A program made the translations under genes and the position numbers. Source: Streptomyces cinnamoneus (lineage in GTDB: Bacteria > Actinomycetota > Actinomycetes > Streptomycetales > Streptomycetaceae). From it: a DNA stretch of 52,633 nt. The notes under the pieces were generated by a model. It was not told where the DNA came from and searched no databases. It saw nothing but the letters and a program-made list of their open reading frames with translations. The stretch spans positions 1 to 52,633 of the forward strand of contig NZ_BMVB01000031.1 of the NCBI RefSeq assembly GCF_014650495.1, written 5' to 3'. Shown here piece by piece: positions 6,733 through 14,133 of the stretch (position 1 is its first letter; the number at the start of each line of letters is the position of its first letter).

Positions 6733-9122
6733 GGGTCCCCGCCGCTCCGGCGGCGTAGCCGGGACATGGTGTGCGACCAGCGGTGGGTGAGGTGCCAGGC
6801 GATGCGGGCTGTTGAGCGGGGGGCCAGGAGGGCGCGCAGGCGGGCTCGGCGGCCGGCCGAGGCCCTCAGGCCGGCGCGGACGGTTTCGGCGTCGGCCGCG
6901 GGCTCGCCCGTCAGACGGGGCGCGGGGGCGTACAGCACCTGCTCGACGGCCGTCGCCAGCCGGCCCGCGGCCGCCGCGGGCGGCCCCTGCAGGGCCGCGG
7001 CCCGCACGATGCGGTCCGCCGCCGTCCGCGGGGTCAGGGACTCGTCGGGCGGGATCCCGTAGTCCCAGGCCGAGTCGGTCAGCTCCCGCCACGCGGCCAG
7101 CGTGGCCGCCCCCGCCCCGCCGGGGCCGGCCCGGCCCGTGCCCGCGCCCGGGCCGGGGCGCAGGCGCCGGGCCCGGGTCCGTACCCGCCACAGCAGCGGC
7201 AGCACGGGCAGGACGAGCGCGGCCAGCGCCGCCGCCGTGATGCCCGCGAGCAGCGTCCACGACGGCCCGCCGGCCCCTCCGCCGGCGCTCGCCTCCTCCT
7301 GGACGGGCCGCGGGCAGCCGCCGTCCTTCTTCAGCTGCGGCGGGCAGTCCGTACGGTCCGCGGGCGCCGGGACGGGCGCGGCCGAACGGCGCGGCGACGG
7401 CGCGGGAGCCTCGGGGTCGGGCAGGGCCGGGGAGGGGGCGACCGTGTACTCCGGCGGCGTGCCCCGGCTCGGCGTGGGCTCGAACCGCGTCCACCCCGCG
7501 CCCTCGAAGTACAGCTCGGGCCAGGCGTGTGCGTCCTTGGAGCCGACCGACACCGAGCCGTCCGTCTGCGGGGTGCCCGGCGCGAAACCGACCGCGACCC
7601 GTGCGGGGATGCCCAGGGTGCGGGCCATGGCTGCCATGGAGAAGGAGAAGTGGATGCAAAAGCCCCTCTTCTCCTCCAGGAACCGTGCCATGGCGTCGTT
7701 CCCGCTGCCCGAGCGCACCTCCGTGTCGTACTGGAAGCCGCCGTTGACGGAGAACCAGTCCTGCAGCTTCACCGCCTGCTCGTACGCGTTCGCCGCGCCC
7801 GCCGTCACCTTCCGGGCCGTCGTCGCCACCACCTTCGGCAGCGTCTGCGGCACCCGGGTGTACTCGCGCAGCAGTTGCTCCGGCGGGGCGGGCGCGGCCG
7901 CCAACTGGGCGGCCGTGGGCTGCACCCGGAGGCTGGAGACCTCGTAGCTCAGGCCCCGGGTGGTCTGCCCGTGGTCGCCGACCAGCGTCCGGCCCTCGGG
8001 CTCGTACCGCCACCGGCCGGTGAGGCGGACCGTGTCGGCGGGGTACGGCATGGGCAGGTAGTTCTGCCCGTAGCCCTCGGCGGCCGAGACGGCGAGGGCG
8101 ACCGGGTCCGCCCGTACCCCCGGCGCCAGGCCGACGGGGGCGGGCAGCGGCAGCGGCACATCGGTGATGCGCCTCTCCGAGGCGCGCCATGACGCCCCGT
8201 CGAAATGGTCGAGCGCGACGATGCGCAGGTACAGGTCGCCCGTGGCCGCGGGGGAGGTGCGATAGCGCAGCAGCTCGCGGTTCTCGGGCTGGTTGAGGCT
8301 GTTCTGCAGCGAAACGAGCGGATTGACGGCGGAGATGGTGCCGCCGTCGCGCCCGGGGCCCGCGGTCTTGCCCTGCGGCTGCAGCAACCCGCCGTCGATG
8401 GACGGCAGGACGGCCGGGATCGCCAGCGACAGCCCCAGGGCCAGCGCCCCGATCCGCCGTCCCGTGCGCACCGGGGCCGGGGCGAGGCCGGCGCCGGGCG
8501 CCGAGCCGCCCGCGGGCGGCCGTCCGGGGGCGCCGAAGACCCGGCCCCACTGGGCGAGCCGTTCCCGGCTCTCGGCCAGGAGCAGCAGCAGATAGCCGGC
8601 CGCGGCGGCCAGGAACCACAGCCGGTCCGAGCCGCCCTCGGCCAGCCCGGCGCCGACCGAGTACAGCGCGAGCAGCGGCAGGCCCGCCGGAGCGGCGGCC
8701 CGGAAGGTGACCGCCACCGCGTCCACCACGAGGCCGACCAGCAGCACCCCGCCCACGAGCAGCAGCCTGATGGCCACGGTGGCCGGCGCGGGAATGGCGT
8801 ACCGGCCGACGTCGTCCAGGCCCCCCTGCAGCAGCCGGCCGAATTCCTGGAGGACGTCGGGCCCGGGCAGCAGCCCGCCGACGGCCCGGGACCGGGCGAA
8901 GACCACCGTGAGCAGCAGCAGGCCCGTCAGCGCCTGCACGGCGACCGTCAGCCACCGGCGGGGCGTCAGCCGGCGGGCCACCGCGCCGGCCGCCGACTGA
9001 ACGGCCAGCAGCGCGGCGGCCTGCACCAGCCAGGTGCTCCGGTCGACCAGGGGCAGCATCGCGCAGGACGCGGTGAGCGTGGCCACCGTCGCGCACACAG
9101 GGAGTCGCAGGGATCCGCTCAT
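6714..9122 (-). CDS. Transglutaminase-like membrane protein (DUF3488/TgpA type)
   Basis: An 802-aa membrane protein with about five to six N-terminal helices (residues 1-235, DUF3488 region), a long extracytoplasmic part, one further helix near residue 630 and a C-terminal cytoplasmic domain (DUF4129-like). The transglutaminase core has the nucleophile in RGFCIHFSFSMAAM (Cys near residue 489) and the His in DAHAWPELYFEGAGW (near 532); the third position reads RFEPTP, Glu where Asp is often seen. The ATG at 9122 overlaps the DUF58 stop (ATGA). It forms a coupled set with DUF58 and MoxR, a widespread trio of unknown exact function. The last codons, GVSTK plus stop, fall in a decayed repeat element. 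Confidence 0.9.
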   Translation of the reverse strand: MSGSLRLPVCATVATLTASCAMLPLVDRSTWLVQAAALLAVQSAAGAVARRLTPRRWLTVAVQALTGLLLLTVVFARSRAVGGLLPGPDVLQEFGRLLQGGLDDVGRYAIPAPATVAIRLLLVGGVLLVGLVVDAVAVTFRAAAPAGLPLLALYSVGAGLAEGGSDRLWFLAAAAGYLLLLLAESRERLAQWGRVFGAPGRPPAGGSAPGAGLAPAPVRTGRRIGALALGLSLAIPAVLPSIDGGLLQPQGKTAGPGRDGGTISAVNPLVSLQNSLNQPENRELLRYRTSPAATGDLYLRIVALDHFDGASWRASERRITDVPLPLPAPVGLAPGVRADPVALAVSAAEGYGQNYLPMPYPADTVRLTGRWRYEPEGRTLVGDHGQTTRGLSYEVSSLRVQPTAAQLAAAPAPPEQLLREYTRVPQTLPKVVATTARKVTAGAANAYEQAVKLQDWFSVNGGFQYDTEVRSGSGNDAMARFLEEKRGFCIHFSFSMAAMARTLGIPARVAVGFAPGTPQTDGSVSVGSKDAHAWPELYFEGAGWTRFEPTPSRGTPPEYTVAPSPALPDPEAPAPSPRRSAAPVPAPADRTDCPPQLKKDGGCPRPVQEEASAGGGAGGPSWTLLAGITAAALAALVLPVLPLLWRVRTRARRLRPGPGAGTGRAGPGGAGAATLAAWRELTDSAWDYGIPPDESLTPRTAADRIVRAAALQGPPAAAAGRLATAVEQVLYAPAPRLTGEPAADAETVRAGLRASAGRRARLRALLAPRSTARIAWHLTHRWSHTMSRLRRRSGGDPGVSTK

Positions 9123-10480
9123 GACCGGCCTCCCGCCGTGCCGTCGCGGGCGCCGGCGGCCCGGCCGTCCGGCGAGGCCGCGAGGCGCCACAGGTCGGGC
9201 AGCGCCGCGCCGGGGGCGACGGGCAGCGCCGTCCAGCCCGCTTCGCGCAGCACCCGCAGGCGCTCCCCGGCGCCCTGGCCGGCCGCCGTGCCCCGCGCCG
9301 CCGGCCCGGCCCAGGAGGCGGCGTCCATCACGAAGGCGACCGCCGTGCCGCTGCGCCGTCGCATCCGCGCCACGACCGCCGTCTGCTGCTCGTCCAGCTC
9401 GCCGAGGAAGGCCACCAGCAGCCCCTCACCGCTCGTGTGCAGGGCGTCGAGGGCGGGGGAGAGGCCGCTGCCCTCAGAGTGGTCGATCAGGGCGAGGGCG
9501 TCCAGCATCAGCCCGGCCGTCTCCGCCGGGCCGTGGGCGGAGCCGCCCGCGCCGTCCGGCCCCGGCAGCGAGCTGCCCGTGTCCGTCAGCAGCCGCACCG
9601 CGAAGCCGCGCTCCAGCAGGTGCACCGCCGCGGACGCGGCGCCCGAGACCGCCCACTCGAAGGGCGCGCCCGGCCCCGCCCCCGGATAGGCCGTGCCGCG
9701 GGTGTCCAGCAGCACCGTGCACTGCGCCTGCTGCGGCTGCTCCTCGCGGCGCACCATCAGCTCGCCGTGGCGCGCGGTGGAACGCCAGTGCACCCGGCGC
9801 AGGTCGTCGCCGTGGCGGTAACCGCGCGGGATGACGTCGTCCTCGCCGGCCAGGGCGAGCGAGCGGTGGCGGCCGTCGCCGTGGCCGGCAGCCGTGCCAC
9901 CCAGCCGCACGGGCGGCAGCGCGTCCACGCGCGGCACGACCGTGAGCGTGTCCTGGGCGCTGAACGCCCGCGTCAGCTCGCACATCCCGAAGGGGTCCGT
10001 CAGCCGCAGCTCCAGGGGCCCCAGCGGGTAGCAGCCGCGCAGCCCGGAACGGACCCGGTAGGACACCTCGCGCCGCCCGCCCGGCTCCACGCGGTCCACG
10101 ACGAAGCGCGGGCGCGGCCCGAGGGCGTAGGGCACCCGGTCCTGGAGCATCAGCAGGCCGGTGGTCAGGCGCGAGACGTTGTCGACGCGCAGGCTCACGC
10201 GGGCCTCCGCCGTGGCCGGCACCCGCGCGGGTGTCAGCCGCCGGCTGCCCGTGACCCGGTGCCGGGTGCGGTGCAGGACGATCACGCAGACCAGCGGCAG
10301 CAGGGTCAGTAACAGCCCGACCCGCAGCAGGTCCTCCTGGCCCAGGACGTACGAACAGCCGGCGGCGGCCACCCCGGCGGCCAGGAAGGAGCGGCCCCGG
10401 GTGGTCAGCCCGGCCAGCGCCGCTCCCAGGCTGCCCCGGGCCGCGCCCGCGGCGGCGTCCGCGCGCCCGGCGGGCGGCAT
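9119..10480 (-). CDS. DUF58-domain protein
   Basis: A 453-aa protein with two N-terminal membrane helices (about residues 27-70) and a DUF58 domain. The DUF58 signature is GDDLRRVHWRSTARHGELMV, after which a vWA-like fold follows. Its neighbours are a MoxR AAA ATPase upstream and a transglutaminase-like protein downstream, the standard arrangement. The ATG at 10480 overlaps the MoxR stop as TGATG and has a GGAG site 6 bases upstream; a GTG one codon earlier is the alternative. It may be a client or adaptor of the MoxR ATPase at the membrane. Confidence 0.9.
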   Translation of the reverse strand: MPPAGRADAAAGAARGSLGAALAGLTTRGRSFLAAGVAAAGCSYVLGQEDLLRVGLLLTLLPLVCVIVLHRTRHRVTGSRRLTPARVPATAEARVSLRVDNVSRLTTGLLMLQDRVPYALGPRPRFVVDRVEPGGRREVSYRVRSGLRGCYPLGPLELRLTDPFGMCELTRAFSAQDTLTVVPRVDALPPVRLGGTAAGHGDGRHRSLALAGEDDVIPRGYRHGDDLRRVHWRSTARHGELMVRREEQPQQAQCTVLLDTRGTAYPGAGPGAPFEWAVSGAASAAVHLLERGFAVRLLTDTGSSLPGPDGAGGSAHGPAETAGLMLDALALIDHSEGSGLSPALDALHTSGEGLLVAFLGELDEQQTAVVARMRRRSGTAVAFVMDAASWAGPAARGTAAGQGAGERLRVLREAGWTALPVAPGAALPDLWRLAASPDGRAAGARDGTAGGRS

Positions 10481-11478
10481 CACAGTCTCCGTGCGCCCGG
10501 CGGCTGCTGGCCGAACGGGTCGGGCACCGGGGTGCGCTGCAGGATGTCGAGCACGATCTGCTCGGCCGTGCGCCGGTTCAGCTGCGCCTGCGCGGTGGGC
10601 AGCAGCCGGTGGGCGAGGACCGGCACGGCGAGCGCCTGCACGTCGTCGGGCAGGGCGAACTCCCGCCCGGACAGCGCGGCGGCCGCCTTCGCCGCCCGCA
10701 GCAGGTGCAGCGTCGCCCGCGGCGACGCGCCGAGCCGGAGCTCCGGATGGTGCCGGGTGGCGCCGACCACGTCGACCGCGTACCGCCGGACGGACTCGGC
10801 GACGTGCACCGCGCGGACCGCGTCCACCAGCTTGACGATCTCGTGGGCGTGGGCGACGGGCTGCAGGTCCTCCAGCGGGGACGGGCCGCCGTGCACGTCC
10901 AGCATCCGCAGCTCGGCCTCCGGGCTGGGGTAGCCGATCGACACGCGCGCCATGAAGCGGTCGCGCTGCGCCTCGGGCAGCGGATAGGTGCCCTCCATCT
11001 CGACCGGGTTCTGCGTGGCCACCACCATGAAGGGGCTCGGCAGCTCGTAGGTGTGCCCGTCGACGGTGACCTGGCGCTCCTCCATCGACTCCAGCAGCGC
11101 CGACTGGGTCTTGGGCGAGGCGCGGTTGATCTCGTCGCCGATCACGATCTGCGCGAAGATCGCGCCCGGTTTGAACTCGAAGTCGCGGCGCTGCTGGTCG
11201 TAGACGCTCACGCCCGTGATGTCGGACGGCAGCAGGTCCGGCGTGAACTGGATGCGCCGCACCGAGCAGTCGATCGAGCGCGCCAGCGCCTTGGCGAGCA
11301 TCGTCTTGCCCACCCCCGGAACGTCCTCGATCAGCAGGTGTCCCTCGGCCAGCAGCACGGTCAGCGAGAGCCGTACGACCTCCGGCTTGCCCTCGATCAC
11401 ACCCTCGACCGACCTGCGGACACGCTCGGCCGTCGTGGAAAGATCGCTCAGGCCCGCTCGTTCGTCATAGGTCGTCAC
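10480..11478 (-). CDS. MoxR-family AAA+ ATPase
   Basis: A 332-aa AAA+ ATPase of the MoxR group. Walker A is EDVPGVGKTM and Walker B is IVIGDEINRA, followed by a sensor 1 region VATQNPVEMEGTYPLPEAQ and an arginine-rich lid domain. MoxR ATPases act as chaperones that mature vWA-domain partners, here plausibly the DUF58 protein. The GTG at 11478 follows GAGGAGGG; an upstream in-frame extension lacks any such site. It is first in a three-gene coupled operon. The promoter was not identified with confidence in the 169-base gap to the carbonic anhydrase gene. Confidence 0.94.
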   Translation of the reverse strand: MTTYDERAGLSDLSTTAERVRRSVEGVIEGKPEVVRLSLTVLLAEGHLLIEDVPGVGKTMLAKALARSIDCSVRRIQFTPDLLPSDITGVSVYDQQRRDFEFKPGAIFAQIVIGDEINRASPKTQSALLESMEERQVTVDGHTYELPSPFMVVATQNPVEMEGTYPLPEAQRDRFMARVSIGYPSPEAELRMLDVHGGPSPLEDLQPVAHAHEIVKLVDAVRAVHVAESVRRYAVDVVGATRHHPELRLGASPRATLHLLRAAKAAAALSGREFALPDDVQALAVPVLAHRLLPTAQAQLNRRTAEQIVLDILQRTPVPDPFGQQPPGARRL

Positions 11479-11647
11479 CCGGCCCTCCTCGGCCCATTGC
11501 GAAGGGCCCCTGGCCCGTCGGCACGGACCGGCCCACCCCATAGCGTGGACACCGCGCCCGCAGTCGCGGAGGCGGTGCCCCTACGCATTCTTGCCGCCTG
11601 CGCGGCGTCCCGTCACGGCCTGTGGATAACTCGCCGGGCGCGTGCCG

Positions 11648-12202
11648 TCAGGGCCGGGGGTCGATCTCCCGCAGCAGGCCCGTCGTGACGTCGAAGACGA
11701 AGCCGCGCACGTCGTCGCGGTGCGGGAGGAACGGCGAGGTGCGCACCCGCTGCATGGACTGGCGCACGTCCTGGTCGAGGTCCTTGAACGCCTCCACCGC
11801 CCAGGCCGGCCGCTGGCCGACCTCGGCCTCGATGTCGTGCCGGAAGTCCTCGGTGAGGTTGAGCAGGCCGCAGCCGGTGTGGTGGATCAGCACGACCGAG
11901 CGGGTGCCCAGGGCGCGCTGGCTGATGGTGAGGGAGCGGATGATGTCATCGGTGACCACACCGCCGGCGTTGCGGATGGTGTGGCAGTCGCCGAGCTTGA
12001 GGCCCAGCGCCGCGTGCAGATCGAGGCGGGCGTCCATGCAGGCGACGACCGCGACTTTCAGGACGGGGCGGGCGTCCATGCCCGGGTCGGTGAAGGCGGC
12101 GGCGTACTTCGCGTTGGCCTCGACCAGACGGTCGGTGACCGTCCGGGAGTCGGTCCCGGGGCCGGAGCTGGGCTTTTGCGGCTGTGACGCGGATATCGAC
12201 AT
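11648..12202 (-). CDS. Beta-class carbonic anhydrase
   Basis: A 184-aa zinc enzyme that interconverts CO2 and bicarbonate in the cytoplasm. The beta-class zinc ligands are visible: Cys55 in VACMDARLD with the Asp57/Arg59 dyad, His108 and Cys111 in HHTGCG. The length fits the short bacterial type. The ATG at 12202 has a poor ribosome site; a GTG 12 codons earlier is possible. It is divergent from the dcw cluster, with 296 bases between its start and rsmH. Bicarbonate supply to carboxylases is the usual role. Confidence 0.92.
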   Translation of the reverse strand: MSISASQPQKPSSGPGTDSRTVTDRLVEANAKYAAAFTDPGMDARPVLKVAVVACMDARLDLHAALGLKLGDCHTIRNAGGVVTDDIIRSLTISQRALGTRSVVLIHHTGCGLLNLTEDFRHDIEAEVGQRPAWAVEAFKDLDQDVRQSMQRVRTSPFLPHRDDVRGFVFDVTTGLLREIDPRP

Positions 12203-12265
12203 AGGGATGAAGGTAGTCGGCGACCGGCCGTGACGCACGCGCGGAGTGACGCGCTGGCCAGTTGG

Positions 12266-12293
12266 TTGACCAAGGGGACGAGTGGACTAAAGT
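12266..12293 (+). promoter_or_regulatory. Candidate promoter of the dcw cluster
   Basis: TTGACC (12266-12271), a 16-base spacer and TAAAGT (12288-12293) give a fair sigma-70-type promoter. The predicted start near 12300 falls almost on the GTG of a leader ORF at 12302. Confidence 0.55.
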
Positions 12294-12301
12294 GACGCGA
12301 A

Positions 12302-12502
12302 GTGGGAGGCGTGATGCTCCCCTCGGATCCGAAGAACCACCACGTGCGCGCGGTGCGCACGTACCCTCTCGGCCTCCTCCCGCTCCCGGTCGTTCCGGCG
12401 CCCCTTCCCCGGTACCGAAGCGGCCGCTTCCCCTTCGAGCGGGCGGGGACCCGGACGGTGCGTGCCGCCGCGCCTCCCCGTACCTCTCAGAAGGGCGCAT
12501 GA
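12302..12502 (+). CDS. Possible small leader protein upstream of rsmH
   Basis: An open frame of up to 66 codons (GTG at 12302; alternative GTG 12311, ATG 12314). GGGAGG lies just before the ATG at 12314. Its TGA (12500-12502) overlaps the rsmH ATG as ATGA, the geometry of translational coupling. Roughly five-sixths of its third positions are G or C, compatible with coding but below the neighbours. The product is Pro/Arg-rich with no domain I recognise, and it is not MraZ. It could be a regulatory leader peptide or a chance frame. Confidence 0.35.
   Translation: MGGVMLPSDPKNHHVRAVRTYPLGLLPLPVVPAPLPRYRSGRFPFERAGTRTVRAAAPPRTSQKGA
12342..12362 (+). promoter_or_regulatory. Hairpin in the rsmH leader
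   Basis: ACGTGCGC (12342-12349) and GCGCACGT (12355-12362) form a perfect 8-bp stem with the loop GCGGT, inside the leader ORF. It might pause the polymerase or the ribosome; no T-tract follows. Confidence 0.4.
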
Positions 12503-13458
12503 GCAGCAACGCGCGACACGTCCCCGTCATGCTCCAGCGCTGCCTGGACATGCTCGCCCCCGCTCTGACCGAGCCCGGCGCAGTCGTCGTCGACTGCACG
12601 CTCGGCGCCGGCGGCCACAGCGAGGCGCTGCTCACCCGCTTCCCCGAGGCCCGCCTCGTCGCCCTCGACCGCGACCCCACCGCCCTGGCCCTGGCCGGGG
12701 AGCGGCTGGCGCCCTTCGGCGACCGCGCCACGCTGGTGCGGGCCGTCTACCACGAGCTGCCCGACGTGCTGAAGCGGCTGGGCATCCCGCGCGTGCAGGG
12801 CGTCCTGTTCGACCTGGGCGTCTCCTCCATGCAGCTCGACGAGGCCGACCGCGGCTTCGCCTACGCGCAGGACGCGCCGCTGGACATGCGCATGGACCAG
12901 ACCACGGGCATCAGCGCGGCCGAGGTCCTCAACACCTACCCGCCCGGCGAGCTGGTGCGCATCCTGCGCGCGTACGGCGAGGAGAAGCAGGCCAAGCGGA
13001 TCGTCTCCGCCGTCGTGCGCGAGCGCGAGAAGGAGCCCTTCAGCAACAGCGCCCGCCTCGTCGAGCTCATCCGCGACGCCCTGCCGCAGGCCGCCAAGCG
13101 CACCGGCGGCAACCCCGCCAAGCGCACCTTCCAGGCGCTGCGCATCGAGGTCAACGCCGAGCTGGCCAGCGTCGAGGCGGCCATCCCGGCAGCCGTCGCC
13201 GCGCTCGCGGTCGGCGGCAGGATCGCCGTGCTGTCGTACCAGTCGCTGGAGGACCGCATCGTGAAGTCCGTCTTCGCCGCGGGCGCCGCGAACACCGCCC
13301 CGCCCGGCCTGCCGGTCGTGCCCGAGCAGTACCAGCCGCGGCTGAAGCTGCTGACCCGCGGTGCCGAGCTGCCCACCGAGGAGGAGATCGCGGAGAACCG
13401 GCGCGCCGCTCCCGCCCGGCTGCGCGGCGCCGAGCGCATCCGCGAGGACATCCCGTGA
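12499..13458 (+). CDS. rsmH: 16S rRNA (cytosine1402-N4)-methyltransferase RsmH (MraW)
   Basis: A 319-aa SAM-dependent enzyme that N4-methylates C1402 of 16S rRNA. Visible family blocks are HVPVMLQRCLDML at the N-terminus, CTLGAGGHSEALL (SAM motif), DRDPTAL, FDLGVSSMQLDEADRGFAY and the C-terminal SYQSLEDRIVK. The ATG at 12499 gives the usual length. GAAGGGC is a modest ribosome site, and the start overlaps the stop of a possible leader ORF. It is first in the dcw cluster; mraZ, which precedes it in many bacteria, is absent. Its TGA overlaps the ftsL GTG. Confidence 0.96.
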   Translation: MSSNARHVPVMLQRCLDMLAPALTEPGAVVVDCTLGAGGHSEALLTRFPEARLVALDRDPTALALAGERLAPFGDRATLVRAVYHELPDVLKRLGIPRVQGVLFDLGVSSMQLDEADRGFAYAQDAPLDMRMDQTTGISAAEVLNTYPPGELVRILRAYGEEKQAKRIVSAVVREREKEPFSNSARLVELIRDALPQAAKRTGGNPAKRTFQALRIEVNAELASVEAAIPAAVAALAVGGRIAVLSYQSLEDRIVKSVFAAGAANTAPPGLPVVPEQYQPRLKLLTRGAELPTEEEIAENRRAAPARLRGAERIREDIP

Positions 13459-14093
13459 CCCCGGCCGCCCGCCGGGGCGCCCGCCTGGGCCGGCTGCTGC
13501 CGGCCGGGGCCGCCGGGGCCAGGCGCACCCCCTTCGTCCTGCTGGTCGTGGTGCTGCTCGGCTCCGGCCTCATCTCGCTGCTGCTGCTGAACTCCTCCCT
13601 CAACCAGGGCTCCTTCGACCTCAGCCGCCTCCAGCGCAAGACCACCGAGCTGACCGACGAGCAGCAGGCCCTGCAGCAGGAGGTCGACCAGCTCGCCGCC
13701 CCGGACGCCCTGGAGCGCCGCGCCCGCGAGCTGGGCATGGTCCCCGGCGGCAGCCCCGCCTTCCTCAACCCCGACGGCACCGTCAGCGGCATCCCGGCCC
13801 CCGCCGGTCCCCACGGCGGCGCCGCCACCCCCGCCGCCTACGAGGCCCCCGCGGACCCGCGCGCCCCCGCGGCGCCGCGCGTGCCCGTCACCGTCCTGCC
13901 CCAGCCGGTCCTGCCCCCGCCCCTGCGGGTGCCGGGCGCGCAGCCCCCGGCCCCGGTGCCGCCGGCCGCGGTGCCCCCGGTCCCCGGCCGGCCCACGGCC
14001 CAGCCCGTGGCCCCCGCACATCCCGCCGACGCCCCCGTGCCGGCGCTTCCCGTCCCGGTGCTCCCGCAGCCCACCGCGGCCGGGAACCCATAA
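13455..14093 (+). CDS. ftsL: Cell division protein FtsL-like
   Basis: A 212-aa bitopic division protein. A short basic N-terminus is followed by one membrane helix (about residues 24-45, FVLLVVVLLGSGLISLLLL). A coiled-coil segment comes next (SRLQRKTTELTDEQQALQQE), then a long Pro/Ala-rich extracytoplasmic tail typical of actinomycetes. It should act in the FtsQ/FtsL/DivIC scaffold for septal synthesis. Assignment rests on topology and position between rsmH and ftsI. The GTG at 13455 overlaps the rsmH stop (GTGA). Confidence 0.88.
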   Translation: MTPAARRGARLGRLLPAGAAGARRTPFVLLVVVLLGSGLISLLLLNSSLNQGSFDLSRLQRKTTELTDEQQALQQEVDQLAAPDALERRARELGMVPGGSPAFLNPDGTVSGIPAPAGPHGGAATPAAYEAPADPRAPAAPRVPVTVLPQPVLPPPLRVPGAQPPAPVPPAAVPPVPGRPTAQPVAPAHPADAPVPALPVPVLPQPTAAGNP

Positions 14094-14133
14094 ACAGGTC
14101 AGGCAACAGGCAACAGGTCAGGTAGGTGAGGTC

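Noticed and set aside
5844..6790. Several open frames (66-389 codons) across the repeat region
   Set aside because: Composition is Pro/Arg/Gly from repeats, there are no ribosome sites, and the frames run through both inverted-repeat elements.
11621..11629. TGTGGATAA, the exact complement of the DnaA box TTATCCACA, between moxR and the carbonic anhydrase gene
   Set aside because: A single box with no cluster, no AT-rich region and no dnaA/dnaN neighbours. Too little to call an origin or a regulatory site.
12499..13458. Missing mraZ as a sign of gene loss
   Set aside because: As far as I recall, Streptomyces dcw clusters generally lack mraZ, so its absence here is not evidence of a recent event.
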